From assembly GCF_050624435.1 (NCBI RefSeq), contig NC_134535.1:74830494-74894493 (forward strand): a stretch of 64,000 nucleotides of DNA, given 5' to 3'. The notes under the pieces were generated by a model. It saw nothing but the letters and a program-made list of their open reading frames with translations, did not search any database and was not told the DNA's origin. Origin of the DNA: Tenrec ecaudatus (taxonomy: Eukaryota > Chordata > Mammalia > Afrosoricida > Tenrecidae). Position numbers and translations under genes: made by a program. This document shows, in pieces, positions 32,930 to 43,922 of the stretch (position 1 is its first letter; each line of letters opens with the position of its first letter).

Positions 32930-33480
32930 ACCTGGTAATTCCACCCCCAGGTATATACCAAGATTTGTACGCAGAAACTGGAGCAGATGCTTATACACTA
33001 AAATTCACTGCAAGTCTAGTCAACAGACCTGGAAACAAATGCTCATCAGTGGATGAAAAAAATAAACAAAAGATGGTACGTTTAGTTTAGTGAAATACTT
33101 CCCATCCTGTTGGAGAAATTAAGTCTTGATAATGTGCTACAATATGAAGAGAGCTTAAAATTTTAATAATCTCTTTACAGAATTCTGAGCAAAACCAATT
33201 CATCACAAAAGAACAAATATTTTATTACCTCACTTACACAAAATGCAAGAACAAACAAATGCATAGACACCAATATTTATTAATAGTTACAGGGGAGGGG
33301 AAAGGGTACTTATTACTTATGGAGTTTTGAGTCCAGTTTTTGCAGTGATGGGAAATAATCATACTGGTGAAGGGTGGGGCTGTACAACTGATTGATGCAC
33401 TCTGTCAATAATTTGTACACCTGTAAAAAAGTTGAATTGGCAAAAAACTATGTGAAAAATATAAATAGAATGACAAAAAG
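32930..33480 (+). mobile_element. Old L1 ORF2 end and 3' UTR, sense
   Basis: Blocks include gtaattccacccccaggtatatacc, aaactggagcagatgcttatacac, tcatcagtggatgaa and, near the end, gggaggggaaagggtacttattac. This is the order of an old mammalian L1 3' end. A 110-codon frame (32758-33090) spans the RTE/L1 boundary and is not a gene. Confidence 0.6.
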
Positions 33481-33713
33481 AGTAGCTCCTTAAGACATTT
33501 ATGTGTAATCACACACTTTATGGGATTGCTTCCTTGGGTTCAGGGTTTTAAGTAATGGTTTCATGAACTAATGTGTTCTACATCCTAGTTCAGTGTGTTG
33601 TGCCAGGAATCATCAAGCAGCCATCCATGTCACAACAATTCATCTCTATTAACCTGAAAAAATGAGGGTGAGAAATAGGAGAAGGTTGTGGAATGCATGA
33701 ATCATTGTCTTCA

Positions 33714-34235
33714 TGTGTTAGTCTGGGTACTTTAGAGAAACAAATCCACAGAAACTCATGTATAAGAGAGAATTTTATATAAAGGTTAAGTGCATATCAA
33801 GAAAACATCCCAATCCCAACCCAGTGCTACCTAAGCTCACAAGTCCAACGTTAACCCATATGTCTAACACCAATCCATAAAGTCCTCCTTCATCTCCCAA
33901 AACACATGCAATGACACCGACTGCAGGAGAAAAGCCATATCAGTGAACATGTAAGCATCTCAGCACTGGCAGGGCTCTCCACACAGCTGCTCCAGCACCC
34001 AGGGCTGCATCAGGGTAGGTACATGCGGCTTCTTATTAGGGATGTCTTACAGAAAGTGAGTCTTGCAAACTGAAACAGGAAACTGGCTAAGGCAGCTGCA
34101 CCCTGGTCCAACCATCACAAAGCAAGAGACCCGAGAACTAGAAAGACGAGGCTCACCGAGCCATTTATCCCTCTGCCCGTCAATTAACCCCACATGTGTT
34201 TGAGCCAGGTTGGCACAATAAACTAACTACCTCCA
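33714..34235 (-). mobile_element. Solo LTR, subfamily A2
   Basis: Starts TGTGTTAGTCTGGGTAC and ends near ...ttggcacaataaactaac. It aligns end to end with the reverse of 12088-12599. The first 150 bases of its sense strand match the ERV-L LTR. Confidence 0.75.
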
Positions 34236-34785
34236 TTAACTGCTATTTTTGCTATGAGACTATTAGTTTACCAGCTACCAATACTAAACATTTTGATCAA
34301 ATATTTTATAGGAGAATTCTGATCAAAAGTGGAAACTGCAGAACAGAATTTCCAGTTCTCAAGGACTACAAACTTTCTGGAGCCATGGGGAGTGGATAGA
34401 CCCCAGAAATCATCTTTAACTTTTAACTCGAAATATCCATTTAAAGAGTCTTAAAATCAAACAATAGTTTAACTTAATTAGTCTTGAGCACTATGGTTGT
34501 TAAAGATGTATCTATATAAAGTCAAATTAACAACAGCAACTCAAAAGATTAGATAGGAAAATGTGTGAACAGTGAGCTTATGTTAGTGGGGGAGGAAAAC
34601 TTCAGAAAGGAGAGGGAAAATGATTGCAAAACTTGAAGAATGTAATAAATATCACAAACTGTTGAGTTGGTGTATGTTCTACTGTGTGCATTCCTGGCAA
34701 CAAAAATAAAATTAAAAATGTAATCCACTGTAAGATGAGATAGCCTTGAGAAGAATGGGCATATTCCTCAGCACTTCATTGTACT
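34236..34785. other. Unassigned, with a short poly(A)-signal end
   Basis: No recognised gene. At 34575-34720 is a purine-rich stretch that ends aaaataaaattaaaaatg, possibly a retroposon 3' end of unknown family. Confidence 0.35.
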
Positions 34786-35335
34786 CATACAGAATCAGTA
34801 CATGGATCAAGAGGCAGTTGTGCAAACAGAACAAGGGAATGCTGCATGGTTTAAAATCAGGAAAATTGTGCATCATGGTTGTATCTTCTCATCATACATT
34901 AATTCAATCTGTATGCTGAGCAAATAATCAGAAAAGTTCAAATATATGAAGAAGAATGTGACATCAGGATTGGGAGAAGACTTATCAACAACCTATGATA
35001 TGCAGAAGACGTACCTTGCTTCCAGGAAGTGAAGAAGACTTGAAGCACTTGCTGATGAAGGTCAAGGATTGCAGACTTCAATATGGATTACAATGCAAAT
35101 AAATTACAGGAAAAAAAATCCTGACAAAAAAATTCTCATACCATCATAATGAATGTAGAAAAAAATTGAAGTTTGTCAAGGGTTTTGTCTTGCTTAGATC
35201 CACAATCAATGCCTATGGAAATAGCAATCAAGAGATCAAATGACACATTGCATTCGGATAAATCTGCTATACAAGGGAAAGTGTCGAAAAGCAAGATGTC
35301 ATTTTGAGGACTAAAGTTCACTTGAACCTATGGGG
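34786..35335 (+). pseudogene. RTE LINE RT end, sense
   Basis: Runs from caagggaatgctgcatggtttaaaatcagg (around the GVRQGC-type block; compare 27192) through caggaagtgaagaagacttgaagcac and ggattgcagacttcaatatggatt to gtcttgcttagatccacaatcaatgcc. Catalytic residues are not recognisable in a single frame. Confidence 0.65.
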
Positions 35336-35339
35336 GAAT

Positions 35340-36065
35340 AGCCAGCCCCCCACAACTAATCACAGGTTCAATAGGTGTAGTTGTACTATATTTATAGGTT
35401 TAGTATTAAGGTGGCAGAAGGACCTTGGGTCTCTACTCAAGCACTCCCTCAATTCATGAATACTTTCTTTTATTAAATTGGCATTCTATGATCTTCACCC
35501 TCCCGACACAACTGCTGAAGACAAAGCGGGTGAACAAGTAAATGTGGTGAAGAAAGCTGATGGTGCCTGGCTATCAAAAGAGATAGTGTCTGGGGTCTTA
35601 AAGGCTTGAAGATAAACAAGCAGCCATTTAACTCAGAAGCAACAAAGCCCACATGGAAGAACACACCAGCCTGTGTGATAACATGGTTCCGAAGGGATCA
35701 GTTATCAGGCATCAAAGAACAAAAAATCATATAATTGGCTGCACACCTCCATGATACAATCGCCGAGGACAAATGGGTGCATAAGCAAATGTGGCGAAGA
35801 AAGCTGATGGTGCACAGCTATCAAAAGATATAACGCAAAAAAAAAAAAAAAAAGATATAACGCCTGGGGTCTTAAAGGCTTGAAGGTGAACAAGCAGCCA
35901 TCTAGCTCAGAAGCAACAAAGCCCACATGGAAGTAGCACACCAGCCTGTGTGATCACGAGGTGTCAAAGGGATCAGGTATAAGGCATCATCCACACACAA
36001 AAAAATCTTACCATAGTGAATGAAGGGGGAAGTGCAGAGTGGAGACCCAACACCACTAATGGTGC
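35340..36065 (+). mobile_element. L1 3' UTR with tandem ~250-bp module
   Basis: Sense copy. The module from cctggctatcaaaaga through aaggcttgaag...aacaagcagccat occurs twice (about 35567-35710 and 35815-35960), joined by a ggctgcacacctccatgatac segment. It lacks the 3' end. A pure A-run with its own target-site duplication lies in the second module. Confidence 0.8.
35823..35863 (+). mobile_element. Poly(A)-only insertion with 14-bp TSD
   Basis: The sequence aaaagatataacgc is at 35823-35836 and again at 35850-35863. Between them are only 13 adenines (35837-35849). The family elsewhere has a single gatata...gcctgggg at this point. The simplest reading is a retroinsertion so 5'-truncated that only the tail remains. 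Confidence 0.75.
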
Positions 36066-36124
36066 ACAGAATTTCCCTGGCCAGATAGATGTAGATCACT
36101 GAGTAGATTGGACATAGGTTCCTG

Positions 36125-36770
36125 CAGCAGCTTGGAACATTGGTGAGTGTTGTCCGAGCTGCCTTAGGCCATGTGGAGCACTATGGTAGGTGGGAGGAAG
36201 TTTCCTCAGTCATGTTGGACAACAGAGGAAAAATAGGAGTTCCCCCAGCCACAGAGGCAGGAATTCCCCAGGAAGTTGGGCAGAGTATCCCCTGGTGGAG
36301 TTCAGCCAGGCTTTCCCCAGCCTCAGGCTGGCTGCACAGGGAGGAGTTCATCTAACCAGATGGGAGAGAGGGGACAGGTATAAATGCCCTAGGCTTAGGA
36401 GAGTAGTCTGAAGGTCAATGGTGGCATTTAAGAGAACAGGAAAGAGGCAAAGAGGAGAGGAAAAAACTAAGCCTGCTGAGACTGTGGGAGAAGAGAGGAA
36501 AACAAAAGTAACAATATATCTGAGCCCAGATCCCTGCCCATGGACCTGCAAGGGTTTAATCCCTGCCCCGAGGAGGCGGCAAGCTTTGACTGTGTTGAGA
36601 TTAACCCCCTATGCCAGCTCCAAATGGTCCCAGCTCAGGCCAAGACAATGGCAGAGCTAAGGTCAAGCCCTAGCCAGCCTCCACTGTGGTAAGCTAAACC
36701 CCTCAGCCCCTCAAAACCCTGTGGGTCTGTGCCTACTTATCTTTATGATGTTCCTTCTGTGATCCAGCAG
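36125..36770 (-). promoter_or_regulatory. L1 5' UTR, reverse copy
   Basis: Aligns with 16354-17010 from the first bases (minus strand: acagaaggaacatcataaag, ataagtaggc; later ccgcctcctcggggcag, aacttcctcccacc). It is cut before ORF1. It lies tail-to-tail against the truncated L1 3' UTR to its left. Promoter role is by homology only. Confidence 0.7.
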
Positions 36771-36924
36771 TATTGAATTTCCCTCTTAGTAACTCTCCTG
36801 GGCTGATTTCTGTGGACTTCCTCGGGTGTGTGTTACTCCAGATTCCGCTGTTTCACCTTCAGGCTCACCCCTTAGTGCACAGTGAATCTTGGGAGGAATT
36901 TCTCACTGAAAAAGAGCTCCAGAC

Positions 36925-37265
36925 ATCAGAAACATTTTTTAAATCATTTTATTGGAAGATCTTACAGCACTTATCACAATCCATACATATAACCATTTTG
37001 TCAAGCACATTTGTACATTTGTTGCCAGCATTCTCAAAATATTTTCTTTCTACTTCAGCCCTTGGTATCAGCTCTTCATTTTTTTCCTACCTTCCCCTAC
37101 CCTCCCTTCCTCATGAACCCTTGATAATTTATAATTTTTTTCATGTTTTACACCGGCCGCTATTTCCCTTCACCCACTTTTCTGTTCTTCATCCCCCTGG
37201 TTGGGCAGGGTGGGAGGGGATGTTGACATGTTGATCATTGCGATCAGTTTCCCCTTATCAGAAAC
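36925..37265 (-). mobile_element. L1 tail with 9-bp TSD
   Basis: The insert 36934-37256 is a reverse L1 3' end (tttttaaatcattttattgg, tgtcaagcacatttgtac, tcatgaacccttgataattt). The direct repeat atcagaaac is at 36925-36933 and 37257-37265. Confidence 0.85.
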
Positions 37266-37904
37266 TTCTTTCAATCACTATTGATACGAGGTCCATAATG
37301 GTAGGTGTCAGGTGGACATTTGGAAAATTAATCATATCCACAAGATTGAGGAATTCATGGACAGCAGAAGGGATTAAAGGGGTCAGGTGGTTACAGTGTA
37401 CTTGGGTCCTTGAGCTCAGAAAGAAACCATACTGTGTGGCATCTGTCTCACTGTGGGTAGCATTTGTCACTTTTCTCTATTCTCTAGAAGCTGGCCCAAG
37501 GCTGGGCATAGGTGTGAACCACAAATACTTGTTTTAAAAACACAGAATGTAGAATCTCCTGAAGATCAGTGTCAAGTTTACTTAATCCTTTGGTGGAGTG
37601 AGTCAAGAAAGGACTTGTAAAGGAGTTGAGTTGGAAACTAAACAATAAAGAAAGTGCAAAGGAAAAGCATTCTGGCAGCAAACAACTAACAGAAAGACAA
37701 AGTGGGTTTCAAAGGCTCAAGTGTCCAGGAAACGGCAGTATTCTACACGGCTGCATCAAAAGGTCATAGGCTGGACTGGAAAGCTCGTAGCTATTGCCTC
37801 TTTTCTGACATCTTCACCTCTGATAGAAAACTCACTTATATCTTGTTTCTTTTGTTGTTGCTTTCACTGTACCTTGGACATATAACTCAGCTGCCCTAGG
37901 GTTT
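37266..37904. other. No recognised gene or repeat
   Basis: Unassigned DNA. A frame at 37238-37537 has no family resemblance and begins inside the L1 tail. Confidence 0.4.
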
Positions 37905-38105
37905 GTAGTTGTTGTTGTTGTTGTTTTATTGATTTGATGCTGAATATGTGCAGAGCAGAAATACCTTCATAGAGTTTTCAAGGTTATAACCCTTCAGAAT
38001 TGGACGACCAGGCCTGACTTCCCAGCTGCGTTCTGGGTGGACTTTAACCACCAATCTTTTGGCTAGTGGTCCAGTGCTTAACTGATGGAACCCCTCAGGG
38101 ACTCC
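37905..38105 (-). mobile_element. AfroSINE with (TTG)n tail
   Basis: It begins with a (TTG)n run (37908-37925), followed by gatgctgaatatgtgcagagcag, the ttcaaggttataacc block and a head ending gaacccctcagggactccc. Diverged reverse copy. Confidence 0.6.
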
Positions 38106-38332
38106 CTTAGGTTTACTCTTTGATATCCTTTCCAAAGTACTTTGCCTTGAGCATCTTTTAAAGGAGGCAAGATTGTTCACAGGCACACATTGTTCCTGGC
38201 TCACATTCTGCTCTGTCTTGTGCTTCACAGAGGAGCTACAACAGTCTTGGAAACCCACAGGGGAAGTTCTATTCTGAGCAGACCTATTGGGTCACTATGA
38301 GTCAGAATTGACTCAATGGTAGTGAATTTTTC

Positions 38333-38556
38333 AATAATAATAATAATAGAAATCACTCAACTCTCACTGCTATTGAGATGATGCTGACTCAGCAACCCTT
38401 TAGGACAGGATAGAACTGCCCCTTTGAGTTTCCAATGCTGTAACCTTTCACAGGAGTAGAACGCTCTTTCTCCCACGGAGTGGCTGGTGGTTTTGCACTG
38501 CCAACTATGCGGATCATAGCCCAACACATAACAACTATGCCGCCAGGGCTCCTTTA
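38333..38556 (-). mobile_element. AfroSINE
   Basis: An (AAT)n run at 38333-38348 precedes the reverse SINE: gctattgagatgatgctgactc, caggatagaactgcccctttgag, ttctcccacggagtggctggtggttt, and the head complement aactatgccgccagggctcc. Confidence 0.75.
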
Positions 38557-38724
38557 AACAAAGAACTAGACTATTTGACAAATCGGTTTTCTGATCCCTG
38601 ACAGGAATTGCTCAAGGAGATCTAGAGTCAAGGGTCCCCAGAAATGAAGGAGAGCTTTGGAGAACAGTACTTTGAAGACTGTTAGTTTGATCGTCAATAC
38701 CCACGGACTAACCCAAAAAAAAAT

Positions 38725-38862
38725 TGCTGTTGGAACCAGTTGACTCAACTTCAACTCATGGGAATCCCATGTGTGTCAAAGTAGAACTGTGCTTCATGGG
38801 GTTTTCAGTGGCTGATTTTTCAGGAGTAGACAGACCATCGGGACTTTTTTCCAAGCATCTTA
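38725..38862 (-). mobile_element. AfroSINE-like fragment
   Basis: Reverse blocks gttggaaccagttgactcaacttcaactc, agaactgtgcttcatggggttttcagtggctg. It ends 12 bases before the class I ERV LTR. Confidence 0.6.
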
Positions 38863-38873
38863 AAGTACAAAGT

Positions 38874-39293
38874 GTTTGGGCCGGGTCCTAACTAGGCAGC
38901 CCCGTTTGGACTAAGCTGAAGCAGGTCAGGGCCTTTCACGTGCTTCCCTACACATCCCGAAGGTCAGCAGCAGAGGGCGCCAGATAAGATAACCAGTGAA
39001 ACCAGATGCTCTGGGTTCAAAGAAAGCTGCTCAGAGTCAACAAGCAATTCTCGGAGTGTCCAGGCCCCATGTGCTAATTGCCATAATGCCATACATAATG
39101 CCATACATTCCTCACCACCCCTTTAAAAACCTGAGCCCCCAGCTGCTGAGCAGACTTCCCTGACCTGTTGGCCTAGGTCAGGGAACCTTGTCTGGGAGCT
39201 CCCCCACCCCCTAATAAAGCTATCTGTTTCTGCTCTCCCTTGTCCTGTCAGTTATGTCTATCTGTCTCCTTCTACCTCAGTTTCACCTTTACA
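38874..39293 (+). mobile_element. Class I ERV 5' LTR
   Basis: About 420 bases, from TGTTTGGGCC to TTTACA. TATA-like ctttaaaaac is at 39121-39130 and poly(A) signal AATAAA at 39213-39218. It aligns with 48395-48696, with roughly one difference in ten bases by eye, so the insertion is old. A primer-binding site follows two bases later. Clear ends and order identify it as the 5' LTR. Confidence 0.9.
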
Positions 39294-39295
39294 TT

Positions 39296-39313
39296 TGGTG
39301 CCCGAAGCCCAGG
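39296..39313 (+). promoter_or_regulatory. Primer-binding site, tRNA-Phe-like
   Basis: The sequence tggtgcccgaagcccagg begins two bases after the LTR. It resembles the complement of a tRNA-Phe 3' end (TGGTGCCGAAACCC...), with one extra C and a substitution. Primer identity is inferred and not certain. Confidence 0.55.
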
Positions 39314-40170
39314 AGAGGCAGGGACACAGGCTCCATGCTGTCCTGACTGCTTCAGCTGGGACACAGTACACCCCCCTCACCCCTTGAACCTCTGGAGCCT
39401 GTCTAAACGAGTGGATTCTGGTCGGTATCTCTCTGTGTATGTTTGTTCTGTCTCCTTTGTCTTGTTTGTCGCTCTGGACACCAAGGACCAGCAAACTCAT
39501 ACAGGAACTTAGGGTCCACAGGAGGCTAACTAGTGGAAAGCCCTGAAATGCAAGTACACTAGGAAGCTGAACATGGCACCGCTGCAGGGGTTTATTCTGC
39601 AACCCCAATACCAAGAGGAGCTGGAAAGAACTGCCTTTCCCAAAAGGGGTGCAACAATAAGGCCAGTTTCTCGTGTCCATCTTTTCTCTGTGTCTGTCTT
39701 CTCTCATGCAGCCTCCAGCCTTTTGTCTCTGTGTTTACTTCCTGGGGTCCCTGCTGATAACAGGACTCCTAGCACTAGACCAAGCAGTCACTGAACCTTC
39801 TGCCTGGCCTGGAACGCAAAGGGTGCCTGAGCCCTTTCTACCTGTTTGTGTGTTTTGAGTTTGCTGCTCTGCAGTGCTTTCTCTAAAATCTTCAGCTTCC
39901 CCTGAACAAAGGCCTCTGACCAACCTCCATTTCACCGACCATGAAGCCAGACCCCCTCTCACTCCTCGGCATCCATTGTGTCTCTCTCTCTGATCTGAGG
40001 TCCCTGTCTGCCGGTTCCTGTTCCGGAGAGCCCAGGACTCTCCCACTGGGCCCCTATCTCTGACCGGGACACCTCTCAGGGTTACCGAGCCACCTCCTGA
40101 CTGATGGGTGCGAAGGGGAATTAGGGGACACCCTTCTCCTCTGTCTGTACCCCCTGCAGTTTGAGACACA

Positions 40171-41925
40171 ATGGGAAGCCTTCTGTCCCAACCCCCTAAG
40201 GACAGTCCTTTGGGATGCCTACTGCCAACCTTACTGAATTGGGTTTGGCTCCCAATCTCAGCCCTAAACACCTGGTCTTTTTCTGTAACCAAGTTTGACC
40301 TCTATACCAAACTCACAAACCATGAGAAGCCCCAAATATTCAGCTCTTTTTCTTTCTTGGCTCCTGTACCTTTCACCTGTCACCCTGCTCAAGTTATCTT
40401 AGCCAAATACTCTCTTAATCAGGCCCCTGACAGTACTCCCCCTCATCTTTCTCCGAACCCCCTGATACCTTATCTGCAACCCAGTAAGGCCTCCTCCATA
40501 TTCTGGGTGCCCCTCACCATCACCTCCCTCCGCTACCCCTTCAACTCCTAAAGGGTGAGGCAACAGTGCCTCCGACACCCATCCCCTCCCCAGAGCCAGA
40601 CACAGACTCCCTGTAGTCTCTCTCTCTTCCTCTCCCCCGCCCCCTTCCTGGCTCCCTCCCTGCTCAGCATCCTCTGAGCCAACACCTGCAGCCTCTTAAC
40701 AGACCTCTCCCAGCTCTCCCAGATAGGGAAGCAGCTCACAAATCCATGGTGGCCTGAGACCCGCAGGAGGGAGGGGTCAGAAAACTCCCGGAAGTAACGA
40801 CTTTAATCACCTGCTGAACTTTTGATTTCAATATCCTCTGGAATCGCGACAGTTTCTGCCAGTGAACTCACAAATAGTCTGAGGTTCTGTACGCCCAGGC
40901 TGTCTTTTCTCTGCACTCCCATCCCTTTCTCTGTATTTCCTGCTCCTATTCCCAGTCCTCTTGACTACAGAAACGTCCTCCTCTCTTCCTGCTTCTGCAC
41001 CCCTGTGGTGTCTACCTTCTCAGACCTACCTGAGCACCTTGTCTCCCCACCTACTTACCCCTCTCCCTACTCTAGCCACCCGGAGCCCCCATGTCCTCTT
41101 CTCCTGATCTACCCACCTCGCTGGAGGAACCCAAGTCTGCACTCACCAGTTAGCAAGCACCCGCGATCACAGTGGATCCTTCGTCCACTCCGGAAAGTGG
41201 CTGGGGCTGAGAGAGTGGTCCCGCTCATGTTCCCTTCTCTCTCACCGATTTATCTCGGATTGAAAAGTGTTTAGACTCCTTTTTAATGATCCCACCACCT
41301 ACATTAAGGAGTTTCAATATTTAACTCAAGCTTATGCTTTGTCCTGGCATATTTTCGTCATCCTTTCCTCCACCCCAACCACAGATAAGAGGGAACGCAT
41401 TTTTCTCACTGTTCAGCAGCACCTCAACCAGGCTCATTTGACCCCCACTGATCTAAATGGTTTCCAGACAAAAACCTGGTTAAAGTTATCAAATTAACAA
41501 TCGAGCAGATAGGGACAGATGTGCCTGCCATAATAAAATGCTTCAGTGTGTCCTGGCTTGGCTTCAGGCCATTTCCCATGTAGGAGTCAGTTTTGATAAA
41601 CTTAAAATCACTCAAAAGCCTGACAAAAGTCCAACCACCTTTTTAAGCTCTTTAACTAATGCTTTAACACGAAAGGCTCTCAAACCCCGGTTGGAGATTT
41701 AGTGAACGTGGCATTTAAGGTTTTTTTGTTTGTTTGTTTTTTGGTTTTTTTGTTTCTTGATGGTACTGAGACCCCTTTCTGGCTTTGCTCACTCGGCATT
41801 TAAGGTTTTTAACAGCCGTGAGGAACAGGCAGAGTCAGCCCCTGAAGCCTGGTTCTGCCAGAAGAAAAATTTTCAAACCCAAGCCTTAGAAGCAGCCCTG
41901 CAGCCAGTGATCCCCTGAGGCTCCA
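40171..41925 (+). pseudogene. gag: Class I ERV gag, degenerate
   Basis: Gammaretrovirus-like gag; it would form the virion core. The start ATG at 40171 gives MGSLLSQPPKDSPLGCLL, a matrix start with Gly2 for myristoylation. That frame stops at 40549. A proline-rich frame follows (40822-41274). The capsid is recognisable at 41285-41470 (FNDPTTYIKEFQYLTQAYALSW). A region near 41545-41690 includes KITQKPDKSPTTFLSSL, the capsid C-terminal homology area. A small retroinsertion (41726-41794) interrupts it. No zinc-knuckle is left. There are stops and shifts throughout. Confidence 0.8.
41710..41810 (-). mobile_element. 69-bp retroinsertion with 16-bp TSD in gag
   Basis: The insert is 41726-41794. 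The repeat ggcatttaaggttttt is at 41710-41725 and 41795-41810. It opens with a T-rich run broken by G and C (A-rich tail on the minus strand). About 40 bases of unique sequence follow, ending ctttgctcactc. Family unknown. Confidence 0.85.
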
Positions 41926-42139
41926 GAAGGGCAGTGTTACGGAGGGTGTATGGGATCAATGACCGCCACCTGGTACCTGCTTCAAGTGCAGAGAAGGACA
42001 ATAGTTTCAAAAGTGACGCAGGCCTAAAGCTCTAACCAAACCCTGCCCACGACAGGCCCTTTGTGTCTCCACTGGGGGAGTGGGGGGGAACTGTTCTTCC
42101 AATTCCTGACCCACCGTTGGCCCTGCTGGGATTGGCCAA

Positions 42140-42785
42140 AGATTGAGGAGACCCTCACTGGATCCCCCCCACCCCCCATCACCCTCGCCAAGCATGGGGT
42201 ATTGCTCAAGGTATTGGATGATTAAATTTCCTTCTTACACAGAAACTATCTTTTCTGACCTGCCCTCATTTTCAGGGCTAGGCAGTCCTTCCTCGATCTC
42301 AGTCATGGATATTGATGGCAAGCCTACCTGCCCCAGGTGTATTAGCCCTTTACTCATTCCTTCCTTATAATACTTTCCTGTCTGGTCCTTCTGTTGGGAA
42401 GAAATATTCTAAATTAGTTAGGAACCTCCTTACACCATACTTCTGGTCTCACAGCACCTCTGTTCCTTCCCCTTCTTTCACCTGACCTGGAAGGACTGGC
42501 TCTACAGACCCCGTTGCTTCCTGATGTGAACCTATCATACAATGATGCCTCCTTTCTAACCACCTCATTACTCCTACCCACTCCCCATGCAACACTCCAA
42601 TCATACCAGTAAGAAACCAAATACTTATCGCTTGGTCCAGGACCTGCGCCTCATTAACGAAGCTGTTATCCCCATACACCCAGTAGTTCCCGACCCCTAT
42701 ACTCTTTTGTCCCACATTCCCCCCTCCACTGTACCTTTTTCACCATCCCCCTTAACCCGGCTTGTCAGCATTCCCTTAAAATAGT
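42140..42785 (+). pseudogene. pol: Class I ERV protease/RT start
   Basis: Fragments of the protease (FSGLGSPSSISVMDIDGKPT near 42270-42330) and the RT N-terminus are readable. The latter is [34 protein letters not shown] near 42610-42720, the gammaretroviral RT fingers motif. The frame stops at 42782, before the first catalytic Asp block. The remaining RT, RNase H, integrase and most of env are absent between here and 48090. Confidence 0.75.
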
Positions 42786-43326
42786 CCTAAAGCAGACACA
42801 GCCCAACTCCCTTTACTTCTCTCTCCCTCCAACCAAGACACACTTTATCTCGTTCTGATGCTGTTTAAACCTGTGCCCTACCACCACCACTCAGAGTTTA
42901 ACTCTAAATAAACACTAAGTCATAAAGAACCTCCCACCACTGACTTTGAGCGAACAAATACTCCACATTAGGTCCCCAGTTTCTCCCTTATAACTAAACC
43001 ATTATATTCCCCGAGAGTGGTCGCAGCAATGCAGCAGATGTGACTCCCAACAGACCTTTTACCCTTTGCTGACAGTTAATACAATTTTCATTTCATGAAT
43101 GTTTACATCTAGATGGAGACAGTAAGTTTCAGAAGGTCAGAGTAAGTTGCAAATAACTCAGAAAAAGAGTTGGATGACTTATTATTGAATGTCTGGCTGT
43201 GCCAGAATGTGAAGAAATTTGAAAGTACAGAAAGCTGTTTGCCAAGAAGTTGATGAGAAAGAAGTGAATGAGTTCATGGAAAGATCACAGTGTGAGAAAT
43301 GTGAAGAACAACAAGCTGATAGTTCC
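42786..43326. other. Unassigned remainder of the class I provirus
   Basis: Noncoding, CT-rich up to about 43075 and purine-rich afterwards. I could not align it with a retroviral gene. The composition change near 43080 may mark a deletion junction. It ends at the ERV-L insertion. Confidence 0.45.
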
Positions 43327-43880
43327 TGAGATAGTTAGTTTATTGTGCCAACCTGGCCGATAAACACAAGTGGGATTAACTGAAGGGCGCAGAGAAAAAT
43401 GACTTGGCGAGCCTCGTCTTTCCTGTCTCTCCTTCTTTGATCATCAGACCAGTGTGCAGCTGCCTTGCTTGTTCTGTGCCTCAATTTGCAAGCTATGCTA
43501 CCTGAGGGACACCTAACCTATGGACTGTGTCGCTGTAATTTGAGGCCCCTTTAAGACCCGCCTCACCAGAGAATTGGAATGTACATCTCTGGAGTTGGAG
43601 ACTGACTGTTGGTGACCTGGCTGATGGTTGGTGACCTGCCCTGCTGTTTGCTGCCTGTGCTGGGATAGCCTAAATCTCTCTACAGAGGACTACTTGGCAG
43701 CCCTCAAGACTTGAAGGACTGCCAGAATCTCACAACTCTCTCATGGGAGTGAGTTGCACTGAGCCATTTGTACTATTTTATAATTTAACAGTTCATTTAT
43801 TGTGTTATATATCTATCTTTATAAATATATAGAAAATCGGCAATCTGGTTTTGTCTAGCTAGAGAACCCTGTCTAACACA
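43327..43880 (+). mobile_element. ERV-L 5' LTR, copy 2
   Basis: About 554 bases, TGAGATAG...GTCTAACACA. It aligns with 22284-22778 but has extra sequence (a duplicated ttggtgacctg at 43612 and 43638, and a tcatgggagtgagttgcactg block). AT-rich end with tatctatctttataaata. The primer-binding site starts four bases later. Confidence 0.85.
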
Positions 43881-43883
43881 TTT

Positions 43884-43897
43884 TGGTACCAGGAGTG
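43884..43897 (+). promoter_or_regulatory. Primer-binding site for tRNA-Leu
   Basis: The sequence tggtaccaggagtg, four bases after the LTR end, is complementary to the 3' end of tRNA-Leu(UAA) including CCA. This fits ERV-L, which primes with tRNA-Leu. The next bases (cttc) no longer match. Confidence 0.8.
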
Positions 43898-43922
43898 CTT
43901 CTAGAGAAATAAACTCATAAAT

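Noticed and set aside
39735..40292. 185-codon reverse frame
   Set aside because: Antisense to the ERV leader and gag start. Its composition follows the CT-rich sense strand; no domain.
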